Shown here: piece by piece, positions 10,144 to 18,470 of the stretch
Layout: each line of letters starts with the position of its first letter
Numbering within the stretch: position 1 is the stretch's first letter
NCBI GenBank assembly: GCA_944383905.1
Contig: CALWRI010000008.1
Location: 17,782 to 81,781, forward strand
DNA length: 64,000 nt
Origin: an uncultured Christensenellaceae bacterium
Lineage (GTDB): Bacteria > Bacillota > Clostridia > Christensenellales > UBA3700
Direction: 5' to 3'
The notes under the pieces: generated by a model
What the model was told of the DNA's origin: nothing
Database searches by the model: none
Seen by the model: only the letters and a program-made list of their open reading frames with translations
Program-made: the position numbers and the translations under genes

Positions 10144-10266
10144 CTTTTGTACTCAAAAACTTTTGTATCTTAAGATCTTTTGTAAATTCTTTTGTACGTC
10201 ATGATCTTTTTGTATGCTCGAGTCTTTGGTATTTATTTTTTTTGAATTGTATCAAAATCTTTTGTG
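10144..10266. repeat. Array of CTTTTGTA motifs downstream of parB
   Basis: CTTTTGTA or a one-base variant begins at 10144, 10160, 10177, 10189, 10206, 10224 and 10259, mostly 16-18 bp apart. The array lies between the parB stop and its terminator. No palindrome, so it is a direct-repeat array of unknown role. Confidence 0.65.
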
Positions 10267-10268
10267 TT

Positions 10269-11138
10269 TTACTCCTGTTCAGACAGGGTATCTATGAGCT
10301 CGTATATCCTGATAAGGTCGTCCTTTGTATAATAATCTATAAATATTCTGCCCTTTTCGTTGTTTCCGACCGCTTTGACCTTTGTGCCGAACGTGCGCTG
10401 CATATTGTTGACAAGCTCTTTTAGTTCGGGAGAAATAAAAGTCTTTCTCTGCGTCTTTGGTTCTTTGCCGGGCTTTAAGTATGCCCTGACCATATTTTCG
10501 AGTTGTCTGACAGAAAGCTGTTTGTCACAAGCAGCAAGCGCGTAGGTCGCCTGCACGCCCATATCCTTTATCGCGGCGAGGCATCTTGCGTGACCTGCCG
10601 AAAGTCTGCCCGTTTCCACCATTTCAACGACAACGGGATTGAGAGAAAGAAGACGCAGGCTGTTGGCTATTACAGGTCTCGACTTGCCCAGCTTGTCCGC
10701 AAGTTCTTCCTGCGTGAAACCGTACTTGTCCATCAGCGCGCGGTATGCCCTCGCTTCTTCTATCGGGTTGAGGTCTTCTCTCTGCAGGTTTTCGATGAGA
10801 GCGATCTCCGCCATTTCCGATTCCGTAAATCTCTTGACGATTGCGGGGATAAAAGAAAGTCCCGCCATCTTGCTTGCGCGCAATCTTCTTTCGCCCGCGA
10901 TAAGCTCATATCTTCCTCCCTCTTTGGGTGAAACGAGAATGGGCTGTATTACGCCGTAATTTTTAATGCTTACGGCAAGCTCCTGCAAAGATTCTTCGTC
11001 AAAGCGTTTTCTCGGCTGGTTTGGATTTGTATCGATGAGTTTTGTTTCGATCTGCGTGACCTTTTCGTCTTTCGTATCGTCGTTGGCGAGCTTTATCGCC
11101 AGGTCGATCGTGGAGCGGTCTTCCGATTTTTTAGCCAT
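10269..11138 (-). CDS. parB: ParB/Spo0J-type chromosome partition protein
   Basis: CTP-dependent clamp that loads at parS and spreads on DNA to organise the origin region. The 289 residues have the N-terminal ParB domain with GERR near residue 80 and IENLQREDLNPIEEA near 116, a helix-turn-helix (GFTQEELADKLGKSRPVIANSLRLL, near 138), and a C-terminal dimerisation region. GAGGT precedes the ATG. It follows rsmG without an intervening parA, which is unusual. A Noc-like role is the alternative, but the Noc membrane-binding N-terminal helix is not evident. parS-like sites lie 10-13 kb away. Confidence 0.93.
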   Translation of the reverse strand: MAKKSEDRSTIDLAIKLANDDTKDEKVTQIETKLIDTNPNQPRKRFDEESLQELAVSIKNYGVIQPILVSPKEGGRYELIAGERRLRASKMAGLSFIPAIVKRFTESEMAEIALIENLQREDLNPIEEARAYRALMDKYGFTQEELADKLGKSRPVIANSLRLLSLNPVVVEMVETGRLSAGHARCLAAIKDMGVQATYALAACDKQLSVRQLENMVRAYLKPGKEPKTQRKTFISPELKELVNNMQRTFGTKVKAVGNNEKGRIFIDYYTKDDLIRIYELIDTLSEQE

Positions 11139-11317
11139 ATGTACCTCGTAATGCAGTAATAAACAGTAAAATAACGTATTATACTGTTTTCAGTTGTCTT
11201 ACAAGTCAATTATAACAAATACGCATTGCGATTGCAATACAAAAATTGCAAATATAAAACACGAATACGCACGCGGGCTCAGAAAAAAAGAAAGGGCGTA
11301 TTTTTTAGTCGCAACAA

Positions 11318-11348
11318 TAAAAAGATCTTTTTTTCAAGATCTTTTTTG
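11318..11348 (-). terminator. rsmG terminator
   Basis: AAAAAGATCTT and AAGATCTTTTTT arms with a short loop and a terminal T-run, 18 bp past the rsmG stop. The remaining 11139-11317 carries no gene. Confidence 0.65.
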
Positions 11349-11365
11349 AAAAAAGAGAAAAAATG

Positions 11366-12067
11366 TCAGACGATAGGATTCGATCTCGGCTTGTTGCCGC
11401 TTCTTGGATATTTTTTGTCGCAAAGTTTTGTCTTTGAATATATGACGACTGTGCGGCAATCTCCTCCCGGCAGAGTGAAATCCGCCGTTTTTGAAAGTTT
11501 GCAGCCGAGAACGGACGCGGCGTTTTTTGCGACGGCGATCTCCTCTTCCGCCCCCGAACCTTTGTACGCGATCACCTTGCCGCCCACATTGCAAAGAGGT
11601 GCGGTGTATTCCAGCAGAATATTCAGAGCGGCGACTGCTCTTGCGGTGACGACGTCGAATTTTTCTCTGTTGTCTTTTGCGAAATCCTCGGCGCGGGAAT
11701 GTACCGCCACGCAGTTTTTCAAGCCGAGTTTTTCAATTACGTCGTTGAGAAAATTCACCCTTTTGTTGAGACTGTCCACGAGCGTGAAATTTACGTCGCT
11801 CATGACTATCGCGAGAGGTATCGCGGGGAAACCCGCGCCGCTGCCTATATCCGCGACCTTTTTTGCGCCGACAAATTCGCGCCACGGCAAGAGGCTGTCG
11901 AGAAAATGTTTTGTTTCAAAGTCCTTTTCGTCGGTGATGGCGGTCAGGTTCATAAACTTGTTCGTCTCGACGACGAGGTCGAAATAGGTCTGAAATTTCT
12001 TGTAAGTTTCTTCCGAATACAGTCCGTTGTCCTGCAAAAAACCTTTGAGAAGCTGAAACTCCGCCAT
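11366..12067 (-). CDS. rsmG: 16S rRNA (guanine527-N7)-methyltransferase RsmG
   Basis: SAM-dependent methyltransferase for m7G527 of 16S rRNA. It is 233 residues long, with the SAM motif VADIGSGAGFPAIPLAI near residue 69 and the family stretch VTARAVAALNILLEYTAPLC. The ATG at 12067 shares its A with the mnmG stop (TGATG), with GGAGGGG just upstream inside mnmG, so translation is coupled. A start eight codons upstream has no such support. Confidence 0.95.
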   Translation of the reverse strand: MAEFQLLKGFLQDNGLYSEETYKKFQTYFDLVVETNKFMNLTAITDEKDFETKHFLDSLLPWREFVGAKKVADIGSGAGFPAIPLAIVMSDVNFTLVDSLNKRVNFLNDVIEKLGLKNCVAVHSRAEDFAKDNREKFDVVTARAVAALNILLEYTAPLCNVGGKVIAYKGSGAEEEIAVAKNAASVLGCKLSKTADFTLPGGDCRTVVIYSKTKLCDKKYPRSGNKPRSNPIV

Positions 12068-13938
12068 CACTTTCCCCTCCTTGCAAGCCATACCATAAGC
12101 ACGGTTATGTCGGCGGGCGAAACGCCGGAGATCCTCGAAGCCTGCCCGAGGTTGAGAGGACGGATCTTGTCCAGCTTCTGTCTCGCTTCAATGCGCAGAC
12201 CTTCGATCGAAAGATAGTCTGCGTCTGCCGGCAGAGCCTTGTCTTCCAGCTTTTTCGTGCGCTCTATCGCGGAAAGCTGTTTTGTCAGATAGCCTTCGTA
12301 TTTTGCGACCGTGGCGACCTCTCTGATATAACGGAGATCGTATTTTTCAAACTGCGGAAAATGTCTGACGAGAAGCTCCGCGGTGACTCCCGAGCGTTTG
12401 AGTATCTCCTTGAGAGACATACTCGTGCGGGGAACGTAGCCGGTTGCCGACTCCTCGAAAAGTGGTGCGGAAACCGACGGAGAAACGATTGTCGCAAGCT
12501 CCTCTTCTATCTTCGTCAACTGCGCTTTTTTGTCAAGAAAACGGGCGTAACGCGCGTCGTCGACAAGCCCTATCTCCCTGCCGATCGGAGTAAGCCTTTC
12601 GTCTGCGTTTTCCTGTCTCAAATTCAGGCGGTGTTCCGCGCGCGCGGTCATCATGCGGTATGGTTCGTTGGTGCCCTTGGTGACGAGGTCGTCGATAAGT
12701 ACGCCGATATAAGAACTCTCTCTGCCGAGTATCACGGGCGCCTTGTCCGTGACGTATCTCGCGCAGTTTATGCCCGCCATTATGCCCTGCGCCGCCGCTT
12801 CTTCATAGCCGCTGCTGCCGTTGAGCTGACCTGCCATGAAAAGCCCGTCGACGCACTTGGTCATAAGCGAAGGATAGAGCGCGGTAGAGTCTATGCAGTC
12901 GTATTCGATCGCGTAAGCGTAACGCATGAGCCTGCATTTTTCAAGTCCGATGACGGAATGATACATTGCGATCTGCACGTCTACGGGCAGCGAACTGCTC
13001 ATACCCTGGACGTACATTTCGTCCGTCGAGGCGCTCTCCGGCTCTATGAATATCTGATGTCTTTCCTTGTCCGCAAAGCGCATGACCTTGTCCTCTATGG
13101 ACGGACAGTATCTGGGACCAGTGCTCTTTATGCTGCCGTTGTAAAGAGGAGAACGCGCTATGTTCGCCATGATTATCCGCTTTGTCTCCTCGGTCGTATA
13201 TGTCAGGTAGCACGACTGTCTGTTTTCTATGAAACCGTCGGTCATAAAGGAGAAAGGATAGAGGTTTTCGTCGCCGTTCTGAACCGTCATCGCGTCGAAA
13301 TTTATAGTTTTTCTGTCCACTCTCGCGGGAGTGCCCGTCTTGAAACGGCGGGTGGGTATGCCCATATCGAGCAGGCATTGAGTCAGCGCCGTGGCGCGGC
13401 AAAAACCGTTGGGACCCGTCTGCTGGCGGAACTCGCCTATTATGATGTCCGCATTGAGATATACGCCCGTCGCGACGACGACGCCTTTGCAGGCAAACGC
13501 CTGTCCTTGAAGGGTCGTTACGCCGACGACCTTGCCGTTTTCGGTGAGTATCTCCGCGACCTCTCCTTGCAGGACGGTCAGGTTCTTTTCGCGTTCGAGC
13601 ACGCGCTTCATATAAAGATGATAAGAGGACTTGTCCGCCTGTCCGCGCAGACTCTGTACCGCCGCGCCCTTGCCCGTATTGAGCATTCTTATCTGAAGCA
13701 GATTTTTGTCCGCGCTCAACCCCATCTGCCCGCCGAGAGCGTCCACTTCGCGGACGAGATGTCCCTTTGCGGTGCCGCCGATAGCGGGGTTGCACGCCAT
13801 AAAAGATATGGCGTCGAGAGACAGAGTGACGACGAGAGTTTTGAGTCCGAGGCGCGCGAGAGCAAGGCACGCTTCGACACCCGCGTGTCCCGCGCCTATG
13901 ACCACTGCGTCGTATGTTTCGTCGTACTTGCGCTCCAC
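12067..13938 (-). CDS. mnmG: tRNA uridine-5-carboxymethylaminomethyl enzyme MnmG (GidA)
   Basis: FAD-dependent partner of MnmE in modifying the wobble uridine of tRNAs. The 623 residues include the N-terminal dinucleotide fold VIGAGHAGVEACLALARLG, CNPAIGGTAKGHLVREVDALGG, and the C-terminal SxSDI-like region (ASRISGVSPADITVLMVWL). The start is GTG with GGAGAGGA upstream. It forms an operon with rsmG and is divergent from mnmE. The two share one -35 hexamer. Confidence 0.96.
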   Translation of the reverse strand: MERKYDETYDAVVIGAGHAGVEACLALARLGLKTLVVTLSLDAISFMACNPAIGGTAKGHLVREVDALGGQMGLSADKNLLQIRMLNTGKGAAVQSLRGQADKSSYHLYMKRVLEREKNLTVLQGEVAEILTENGKVVGVTTLQGQAFACKGVVVATGVYLNADIIIGEFRQQTGPNGFCRATALTQCLLDMGIPTRRFKTGTPARVDRKTINFDAMTVQNGDENLYPFSFMTDGFIENRQSCYLTYTTEETKRIIMANIARSPLYNGSIKSTGPRYCPSIEDKVMRFADKERHQIFIEPESASTDEMYVQGMSSSLPVDVQIAMYHSVIGLEKCRLMRYAYAIEYDCIDSTALYPSLMTKCVDGLFMAGQLNGSSGYEEAAAQGIMAGINCARYVTDKAPVILGRESSYIGVLIDDLVTKGTNEPYRMMTARAEHRLNLRQENADERLTPIGREIGLVDDARYARFLDKKAQLTKIEEELATIVSPSVSAPLFEESATGYVPRTSMSLKEILKRSGVTAELLVRHFPQFEKYDLRYIREVATVAKYEGYLTKQLSAIERTKKLEDKALPADADYLSIEGLRIEARQKLDKIRPLNLGQASRISGVSPADITVLMVWLARRGK

Positions 13939-13967
13939 AGTCCTCTCCTTTTTCGTATTGCGGGATA

Positions 13968-14019
13968 ATTATAGCACAACGCGCTTTTATTTGCAATCGA
14001 CGCGCGCGTGTGATATATT
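13968..14019. promoter_or_regulatory. Divergent mnmG/mnmE promoters sharing one -35 hexamer
   Basis: TTGCAA at 13991-13996 is its own reverse complement. Leftward, 17 bases separate it from TATAAT (13973-13968) for mnmG. Rightward, 17 bases separate it from TATATT (14014-14019) for mnmE. Both promoters therefore use the same six base pairs as -35. Confidence 0.65.
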
Positions 14020-14050
14020 ATAAGCGTTAAAAAACCTTGCGGAGAACGAT

Positions 14051-15382
14051 ATGCAGACGATAGCGGCAATATCCACTCCCGTCGGAGTCGGAGCGATAGG
14101 AATAGTCAGGATCAGCGGAGACGACGCTCTCAAAGTGGCGTCGCGGGTGTTCAGGACCGCCCGTCTCAAAGACCTGAAAGACGCGGTCCCCAATATGATG
14201 TATTACGGCACGGCGACTCATGGCGGAGTGTCGGACAAATGCCTCGGCGTATATTTCAAAGCGCCGAAAACCTACACGGGTGAAGATATTTTTGAGATAC
14301 ATTGTCACGGCGGCATAAGGATCGTACAGGAGATTCTGAAGGGCTGTACGGAGGCGGGCGCGCGTGCCGCGGACAAGGGCGAATTTACAAAGCGCGCGTT
14401 CCTCAACGGCAAACTTGCATTGAGCGACGCCGAAGCGGTCATATCCATGATCAATGCGGAAAGCGAAGCCCAGCTCAAGGCATCTTACCGTTCTATGACG
14501 GGCGAGCTGTCCAAAAGCGTTTTCGCCTTTGAGGAAAAACTGCTCGACGCGATAGCGACGATGGAAGCCGCGCTTGACTACCCCGAAGAAATGGAAGAAG
14601 AAAGCCGCAAGGTTGCCAAAGACACCGTGACGGAGCTGTGCGGAGAACTCGAAAAACTGCTCGCGACCGCAAAGACGGGCAGCTATGTCAAGCAAGGAAT
14701 AGACGTTGCGATAGTTGGCATAGCCAACGTGGGCAAGTCCTCTACCCTGAACGCTCTGACGGGCAAGGACAGGGCGATCGTGACCGACGTTGCCGGCACG
14801 ACGAGAGACAGCCTTGAAGAGCGCATCGAAGTCGACGGGCTTCTGATCAACCTGATAGATACCGCGGGCATACGCGAGACGGACGACAAGGTGGAAAAGC
14901 TGGGCGTGACGAGAAGCCGCGAGATAGCCGGGAGCAGCGACGTTGTGCTGTTTATCACGGAAGCGGGCAGAGATTTTGACGAAGAAGAAAAGAAGATACT
15001 CTCCTCTCTCGGCGGCGCAAAAGTGCTTTACGTCTTCAACAAGGACGACAAGCCGCACGCAAAGGACGACCGCAAAGGCGTGTTCGTGAGCGCAAAGACG
15101 GGCGCGGGGATTGACGCGCTCAAACGCGCGATAGTGGACAGCGTGATAGAAGGCGGCGTGGATTTTTCGGGCAATATCGTGACAGACAGCCGCCACAAAG
15201 ACGCGCTTTCGCGCGCGTATTTCAGTCTTGTTCAGGCGAGAGACGGCTTTGACGTCGAGCCTGCCGAATGTATACTCGTGGATATGAGGGACGCCTACTC
15301 CGCTCTCGGAGAGATAACGGGAAGCACCGCGGACGAAAACATCGTCAACGCAATCTTTTCAAAATTCTGTCTCGGCAAATGA
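14051..15382 (+). CDS. mnmE: tRNA modification GTPase MnmE (TrmE/ThdF)
   Basis: K+-activated GTPase that works with MnmG on the tRNA wobble uridine. The 443 residues comprise the formyl-THF-binding N-domain, a central helical region, and a G domain with GIANVGKSS near 222 and DVAGTTRDS near 245 inside the helical part. It ends in the catalytic CLGK (CxGK). GGAGAACG precedes the ATG. It is inverted relative to the common jag-mnmE-mnmG order and ends facing jag. Confidence 0.96.
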   Translation: MQTIAAISTPVGVGAIGIVRISGDDALKVASRVFRTARLKDLKDAVPNMMYYGTATHGGVSDKCLGVYFKAPKTYTGEDIFEIHCHGGIRIVQEILKGCTEAGARAADKGEFTKRAFLNGKLALSDAEAVISMINAESEAQLKASYRSMTGELSKSVFAFEEKLLDAIATMEAALDYPEEMEEESRKVAKDTVTELCGELEKLLATAKTGSYVKQGIDVAIVGIANVGKSSTLNALTGKDRAIVTDVAGTTRDSLEERIEVDGLLINLIDTAGIRETDDKVEKLGVTRSREIAGSSDVVLFITEAGRDFDEEEKKILSSLGGAKVLYVFNKDDKPHAKDDRKGVFVSAKTGAGIDALKRAIVDSVIEGGVDFSGNIVTDSRHKDALSRAYFSLVQARDGFDVEPAECILVDMRDAYSALGEITGSTADENIVNAIFSKFCLGK

Positions 15383-15413
15383 CAAACGCTCGCGCTTTTG
15401 CGCGGGTAAAAGC

Positions 15414-15443
15414 AAATGCCGCCGCTTTATGCGGCGGTTTTTC
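15414..15443 (+). terminator. mnmE terminator
   Basis: GC-rich hairpin around 15418-15437 (CCGCC and GGCGG arms) followed by TTTTT, 35 bp past mnmE. Confidence 0.7.
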
Positions 15444-15511
15444 GATGTTCCGAAGGCGGTTTTCCATTCGCGTACGAAAACGCGGAAAGACGTCAAATAC
15501 CGCGTCCGGAA

Positions 15512-15545
15512 TAAAAAAACGACGCGCCGGAAAAGCGCGCCGTAT
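15512..15545 (-). terminator. Terminator of the rpmH-rnpA-yidD-yidC-jag operon
   Basis: On the minus strand ACGGCGCGC pairs with GCGCGTCGT (nine pairs, one G-U) and is followed by seven T residues, 20 bp past jag. Confidence 0.8.
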
Positions 15546-15564
15546 ATTTTTAGTCTTAACCGTT

Positions 15565-16425
15565 TCAGAAAGTGCGTTTCTTTTCTCCGAAACTTCTCAA
15601 CTTGCCGCCGCCCGTGCGTTTGAAGTTGATGCTGTACTCGTGATTGTACATATCCTTGGGCTGTTCCTCTTTGGGTTCGCTTTTCTGGACGGGAGCGGAA
15701 GAATTGCCGTAACCGTTTCTGTTGCCGCCCTGTCTGCCGCCGTTGAACTTGCCGCCTTCTCTGTTGCTGCTGCCGTATCTGCCGCCGCCGTTGCCGCCTC
15801 TGCGGGGACGGTCGGAGAAACTCCTCTTGTTGGGTTTGATGACGATATAGCGGTTGGGTTCTTCTCCTTCGCTTTCCGTCGTGACGAATCTGTCGTCCGC
15901 GAGCGCGGAATGGATGACGCGTCTTTCAAACGGGTTCATCGGTTCGAGCGTCACGTCTTTGCCCGTCTTCGCCGCTTTGATAGCCAGCTTTTTGGCGAGT
16001 TTTGAAAGGACGATCGTCCTCTTTTCTCTGTAATTTTCGCCGTCGATGATTATTCTCTTGTCCAGCTCGGACGTCTTGTTGACGACGAGCAAAGTGAGGT
16101 ACTGCACGCAGTCGAGCACGTCGCCGCGGTAGCCGATGAGCGTAGCCGTGTCCTTGCCCGACAGGGAGACGTAATAAGCGTCGTCCTCTTCTCTTATCGT
16201 TGCGGTGCAAGAAAGTCCCATCTTTTGAATAAGGGTGTTGATGAAGTCGATCGCAATATCCTTGGGGGTCGCCTTCTGCGTGACTTTGACTGTTACCTTT
16301 TTGCGGATGAGTCCCGATTGTTTTACGATCTGGGCTTCAACCTGATCTTCGGTCAGACCCAACTGCTCGAGGGCCTGCGCAAGTGCGTCCTCATAGCTGG
16401 ACGCGGTGATTTCTATTTCTTTCAT
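15565..16425 (-). CDS. jag: RNA-binding protein Jag (KhpB/EloR) with an RG/N-rich tail
   Basis: The 286-residue protein has a Jag_N domain (about 1-52), a KH domain (about 75-150, with GYRGDVLDCVQYLTLLVVN), an R3H domain (about 150-210, NPFERRVIHSALADD) and a tail from about 210 rich in Gly, Arg and Asn (RPRRGGNGGGRYGSSNREGG...). The tail is longer and more RGG-like than in typical Jag proteins. KhpB binds RNA with KhpA and affects cell elongation and division. GGAGG lies upstream. The ATG overlaps the yidC stop (ATGA). Confidence 0.94.
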   Translation of the reverse strand: MKEIEITASSYEDALAQALEQLGLTEDQVEAQIVKQSGLIRKKVTVKVTQKATPKDIAIDFINTLIQKMGLSCTATIREEDDAYYVSLSGKDTATLIGYRGDVLDCVQYLTLLVVNKTSELDKRIIIDGENYREKRTIVLSKLAKKLAIKAAKTGKDVTLEPMNPFERRVIHSALADDRFVTTESEGEEPNRYIVIKPNKRSFSDRPRRGGNGGGRYGSSNREGGKFNGGRQGGNRNGYGNSSAPVQKSEPKEEQPKDMYNHEYSINFKRTGGGKLRSFGEKKRTF

Positions 16426-17429
16426 TTCTTTCCTCCGACGTAGGTCGCGGACAACGCGTTGTCCTTTTCCTGCTTGTCTTTTCTTTTCATAATTAGATTG
16501 AATATAAGGCTGACCACCGTCGTGAACACGTTGCTAAGGAAGTAGTATATAGCGAACGCCGCGCTGTACATGATGGCGAAAACGCCCAGCATGAGCGGCA
16601 TCATATAATTGAGTATCTTTGCGGTAGCCTTTTGCGTCTTGTCCTGTTCGGGATTGCCGGTGGACATCTGCGGATTCTGGCTTTGCATCAGTTTGGTGCT
16701 GATGAAGCTGGTTGCGATCGAAAGGATAGGCAGTACGAAATAGCCGTTCCAATTCTTGAAATCCCAGGTGCCGGTCTTGTTGTAAAGCTCCATTGCGGGA
16801 CCGACGAGCGTCTGATAGGTGATGTCGGTGCCGAGATTGTCGGGCCATGTAGCGCCTATTTTGGAGCCGAGGTACATATCGAAGTCGGGAATGACGTCTG
16901 TGCCGATATCGGACATGAACAGGTTTTTGACCCATCCCCAACTGTGCAGATCGTAGCTCTTTGCGAGAAGAGCGTTGAGCTCGTCTGCCGAAAGCACGTC
17001 TTTGTTGGCGTTGTAGATCGCGGCGAGTTTTTCGATGATGACTTCGTTTTCGTACACGACGAGCGCCCTGAATCCTGCCCAGACGACGAAGAAGATGACG
17101 AGCGTGATTATCATCGGCAGACAGGAAGCAAACATATTGACCTTTTCTTTCTTTTGCAGCTCGGACTGCTTCTGTCTCAGAAGGTCGGGATGGTTGGCGT
17201 ACTGCTTTTGCAGTTTTTCAAGCTGCGGGCGCAGACGTTCCATCGCCTTGGTCTGCTTTCTCATGGCGACTTTCTGCCAGATGTCGAAAGGAAGTACCAC
17301 CGTGCGCAAAAGCAAGGTGAATACGACGACCGTCCATCCGAAATCGCCTATTTTTTCATACAACTCAAGCAAGAGTTTGCCGACAAGATTTGTCATCTCC
17401 GCAGAAAGCAGAGTGTTCATAAAAGCCAT
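16422..17429 (-). CDS. yidC: Membrane protein insertase YidC/Oxa1
   Basis: Inserts and folds membrane proteins with or without Sec. The 335 residues include the hydrophilic-groove segment VVVFTLLLRTVVLPFDIW near residue 45, with the conserved Arg. A cytoplasmic coiled coil (about 60-95) and further membrane segments near 105, 230 and 280 follow. The outside segment between the second and third membrane helices (about 130-225) is unusually long for a Gram-positive YidC. No lipobox is visible. It overlaps yidD at its start and jag at its end. Confidence 0.94.
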   Translation of the reverse strand: MAFMNTLLSAEMTNLVGKLLLELYEKIGDFGWTVVVFTLLLRTVVLPFDIWQKVAMRKQTKAMERLRPQLEKLQKQYANHPDLLRQKQSELQKKEKVNMFASCLPMIITLVIFFVVWAGFRALVVYENEVIIEKLAAIYNANKDVLSADELNALLAKSYDLHSWGWVKNLFMSDIGTDVIPDFDMYLGSKIGATWPDNLGTDITYQTLVGPAMELYNKTGTWDFKNWNGYFVLPILSIATSFISTKLMQSQNPQMSTGNPEQDKTQKATAKILNYMMPLMLGVFAIMYSAAFAIYYFLSNVFTTVVSLIFNLIMKRKDKQEKDNALSATYVGGKK

Positions 17430-17656
17430 TTTGCACGACCTCTCAAATTGTCTTTGACGGGATCAAATCCTCCCTTCGAAAAGGGGTTGCACCTGAGCAT
17501 TCGCCATATCCCCAAAACGAATCCGCACAAAAATCCGCGCTTCTTCACCGCCTGCACCATATATGAGGAACAGCTTGGCGTGTATTTGCAACGACCGCCC
17601 AACACGGGATTGTAATATTGTTTATAAACTCCGACGAGGAGAGACGTCACGCTCAT
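17417..17656 (-). CDS. yidD: Membrane protein insertion efficiency factor YidD
   Basis: A 79-residue protein with the family pattern YKQYYNPVLGGRCKYTPSCSSYMVQAVKKRG and C-terminal RCNPFSKGGFDPV. It is thought to assist YidC-dependent insertion. The start at 17656 was chosen for GGAGG six bases upstream and for its ATGA overlap with the rnpA stop. Its 3' end overlaps the first codons of yidC. Confidence 0.95.
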   Translation of the reverse strand: MSVTSLLVGVYKQYYNPVLGGRCKYTPSCSSYMVQAVKKRGFLCGFVLGIWRMLRCNPFSKGGFDPVKDNLRGRAKWLL

Positions 17657-17994
17657 GCGACCTCCGTCGTCATGCCCGCCTTTGCGAGCAGAGAGACGAG
17701 TCTTTCCTCGATCTCGTGAAAATCGCATTCCGCAAGCTGCGGGCGAGCGACTATCAGATAGTTGAAACCGTGTTTTATCTCAGGAATATGTTTGCGGAAA
17801 GCCTCTTTGAGTCTGCGCTTCGTCTTGTTGCGCACGACGCTCTTTCCCACTTTTTTACTCACCGAGAACCCGACTCTCATACCTCTGTTTGAAGGAGCGT
17901 AATAGAGCACGAGAAGCCCGTCGCGTACGCAGGTGCCTTTACGGTATAGATAATCGAACGACCGACTGTTGGTCAGCCTATACCGTTTTTGCAT
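17653..17994 (-). CDS. rnpA: Ribonuclease P protein component
   Basis: Protein subunit of RNase P, which matures tRNA 5' ends. The 113 residues include GFSVSKKVGKSVVRNKTKRRLKEAFRKH, the family's RNR-type signature. It starts three bases after the rpmH stop with no clear ribosome binding site, suggesting translation coupled to rpmH. Confidence 0.95.
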   Translation of the reverse strand: MQKRYRLTNSRSFDYLYRKGTCVRDGLLVLYYAPSNRGMRVGFSVSKKVGKSVVRNKTKRRLKEAFRKHIPEIKHGFNYLIVARPQLAECDFHEIEERLVSLLAKAGMTTEVA

Positions 17995-17997
17995 AAA

Positions 17998-18132
17998 TTA
18001 CGCGCTGAGATGTTTTCTGCCCTTGTTTCTGCGTCTCTTGATGACGTTTCTGCCGCCGGTAGAACTCATTCTCTTTCTGAAACCGTGCACTTTGCTGCGC
18101 TGGCGCTTCTTGGGTTGGAACGTTCTTTTCAT
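17998..18132 (-). CDS. rpmH: 50S ribosomal protein L34
   Basis: 44 residues, [18 protein letters not shown]...KGRKHLSA, an unmistakable L34. GAGAGGAT lies 8 bases before the ATG. It is the first gene of the rpmH-rnpA-yidD-yidC-jag operon, behind a perfect-consensus promoter. It is normally next to dnaA but here is 11 kb from it. Confidence 0.97.
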   Translation of the reverse strand: MKRTFQPKKRQRSKVHGFRKRMSSTGGRNVIKRRRNKGRKHLSA

Positions 18133-18216
18133 AAATCTATCCTCTCTTTTTAGTATTGTCGTTATACGGTTGCCGCAAACGCGTGCGGCGCGGAAAAAGG
18201 CGCGAAAAGCGAACTG

Positions 18217-18266
18217 TTTTCCACAATAGCGAATGTATTATAATATAAATAAAGAAGCCGTGTCAA
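18217..18266 (-). promoter_or_regulatory. rpmH promoter with a DnaA-box-like site
   Basis: Minus strand TTGACA (18266-18261), 18-base spacer, TATAAT (18242-18237). TTTTCCACA, a near-match to the DnaA box, lies at 18217-18225 in the early transcribed region. It may be a relic of an ancestral rpmH-dnaA origin. Confidence 0.75.
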
Positions 18267-18470
18267 GTAAAAAACAGTCAAATAAAGTAATTGAGCGCAA
18301 AGGAGATTTTTCGGCTGTGAACGCGAAAGGGACGGCGTGAAAGAATAAGGCGGACGCCGAACAGAAAAATAAGGGCAAAAAGAAGGCGGAACAAAATGAA
18401 AGAAACGGAAAAAAGGTCTTCGGTTTTGCATAAAATCGTGCGGATAACAGACACGGGCAGGAAAATAAAC
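18267..18470. other. Gene-free purine-rich spacer
   Basis: Between the rpmH promoter and the ABC transporter remnant. It is A/G-rich on the plus strand, like the larger tract at 20-24 kb. I see no ORF, RNA or repeat in it. Confidence 0.4.

Noticed and set aside
10269..11138. Calling the ParB protein Noc because it adjoins rsmG
   Set aside because: No Noc-binding palindrome (ATTTCCCGGGAAAT) was seen nearby, and no membrane-binding N-terminal helix is evident. parS-like sites are present.
12361..13968. 535-residue plus-strand ORF
   Set aside because: Lies opposite mnmG, has no family features and would overlap the divergent promoter.
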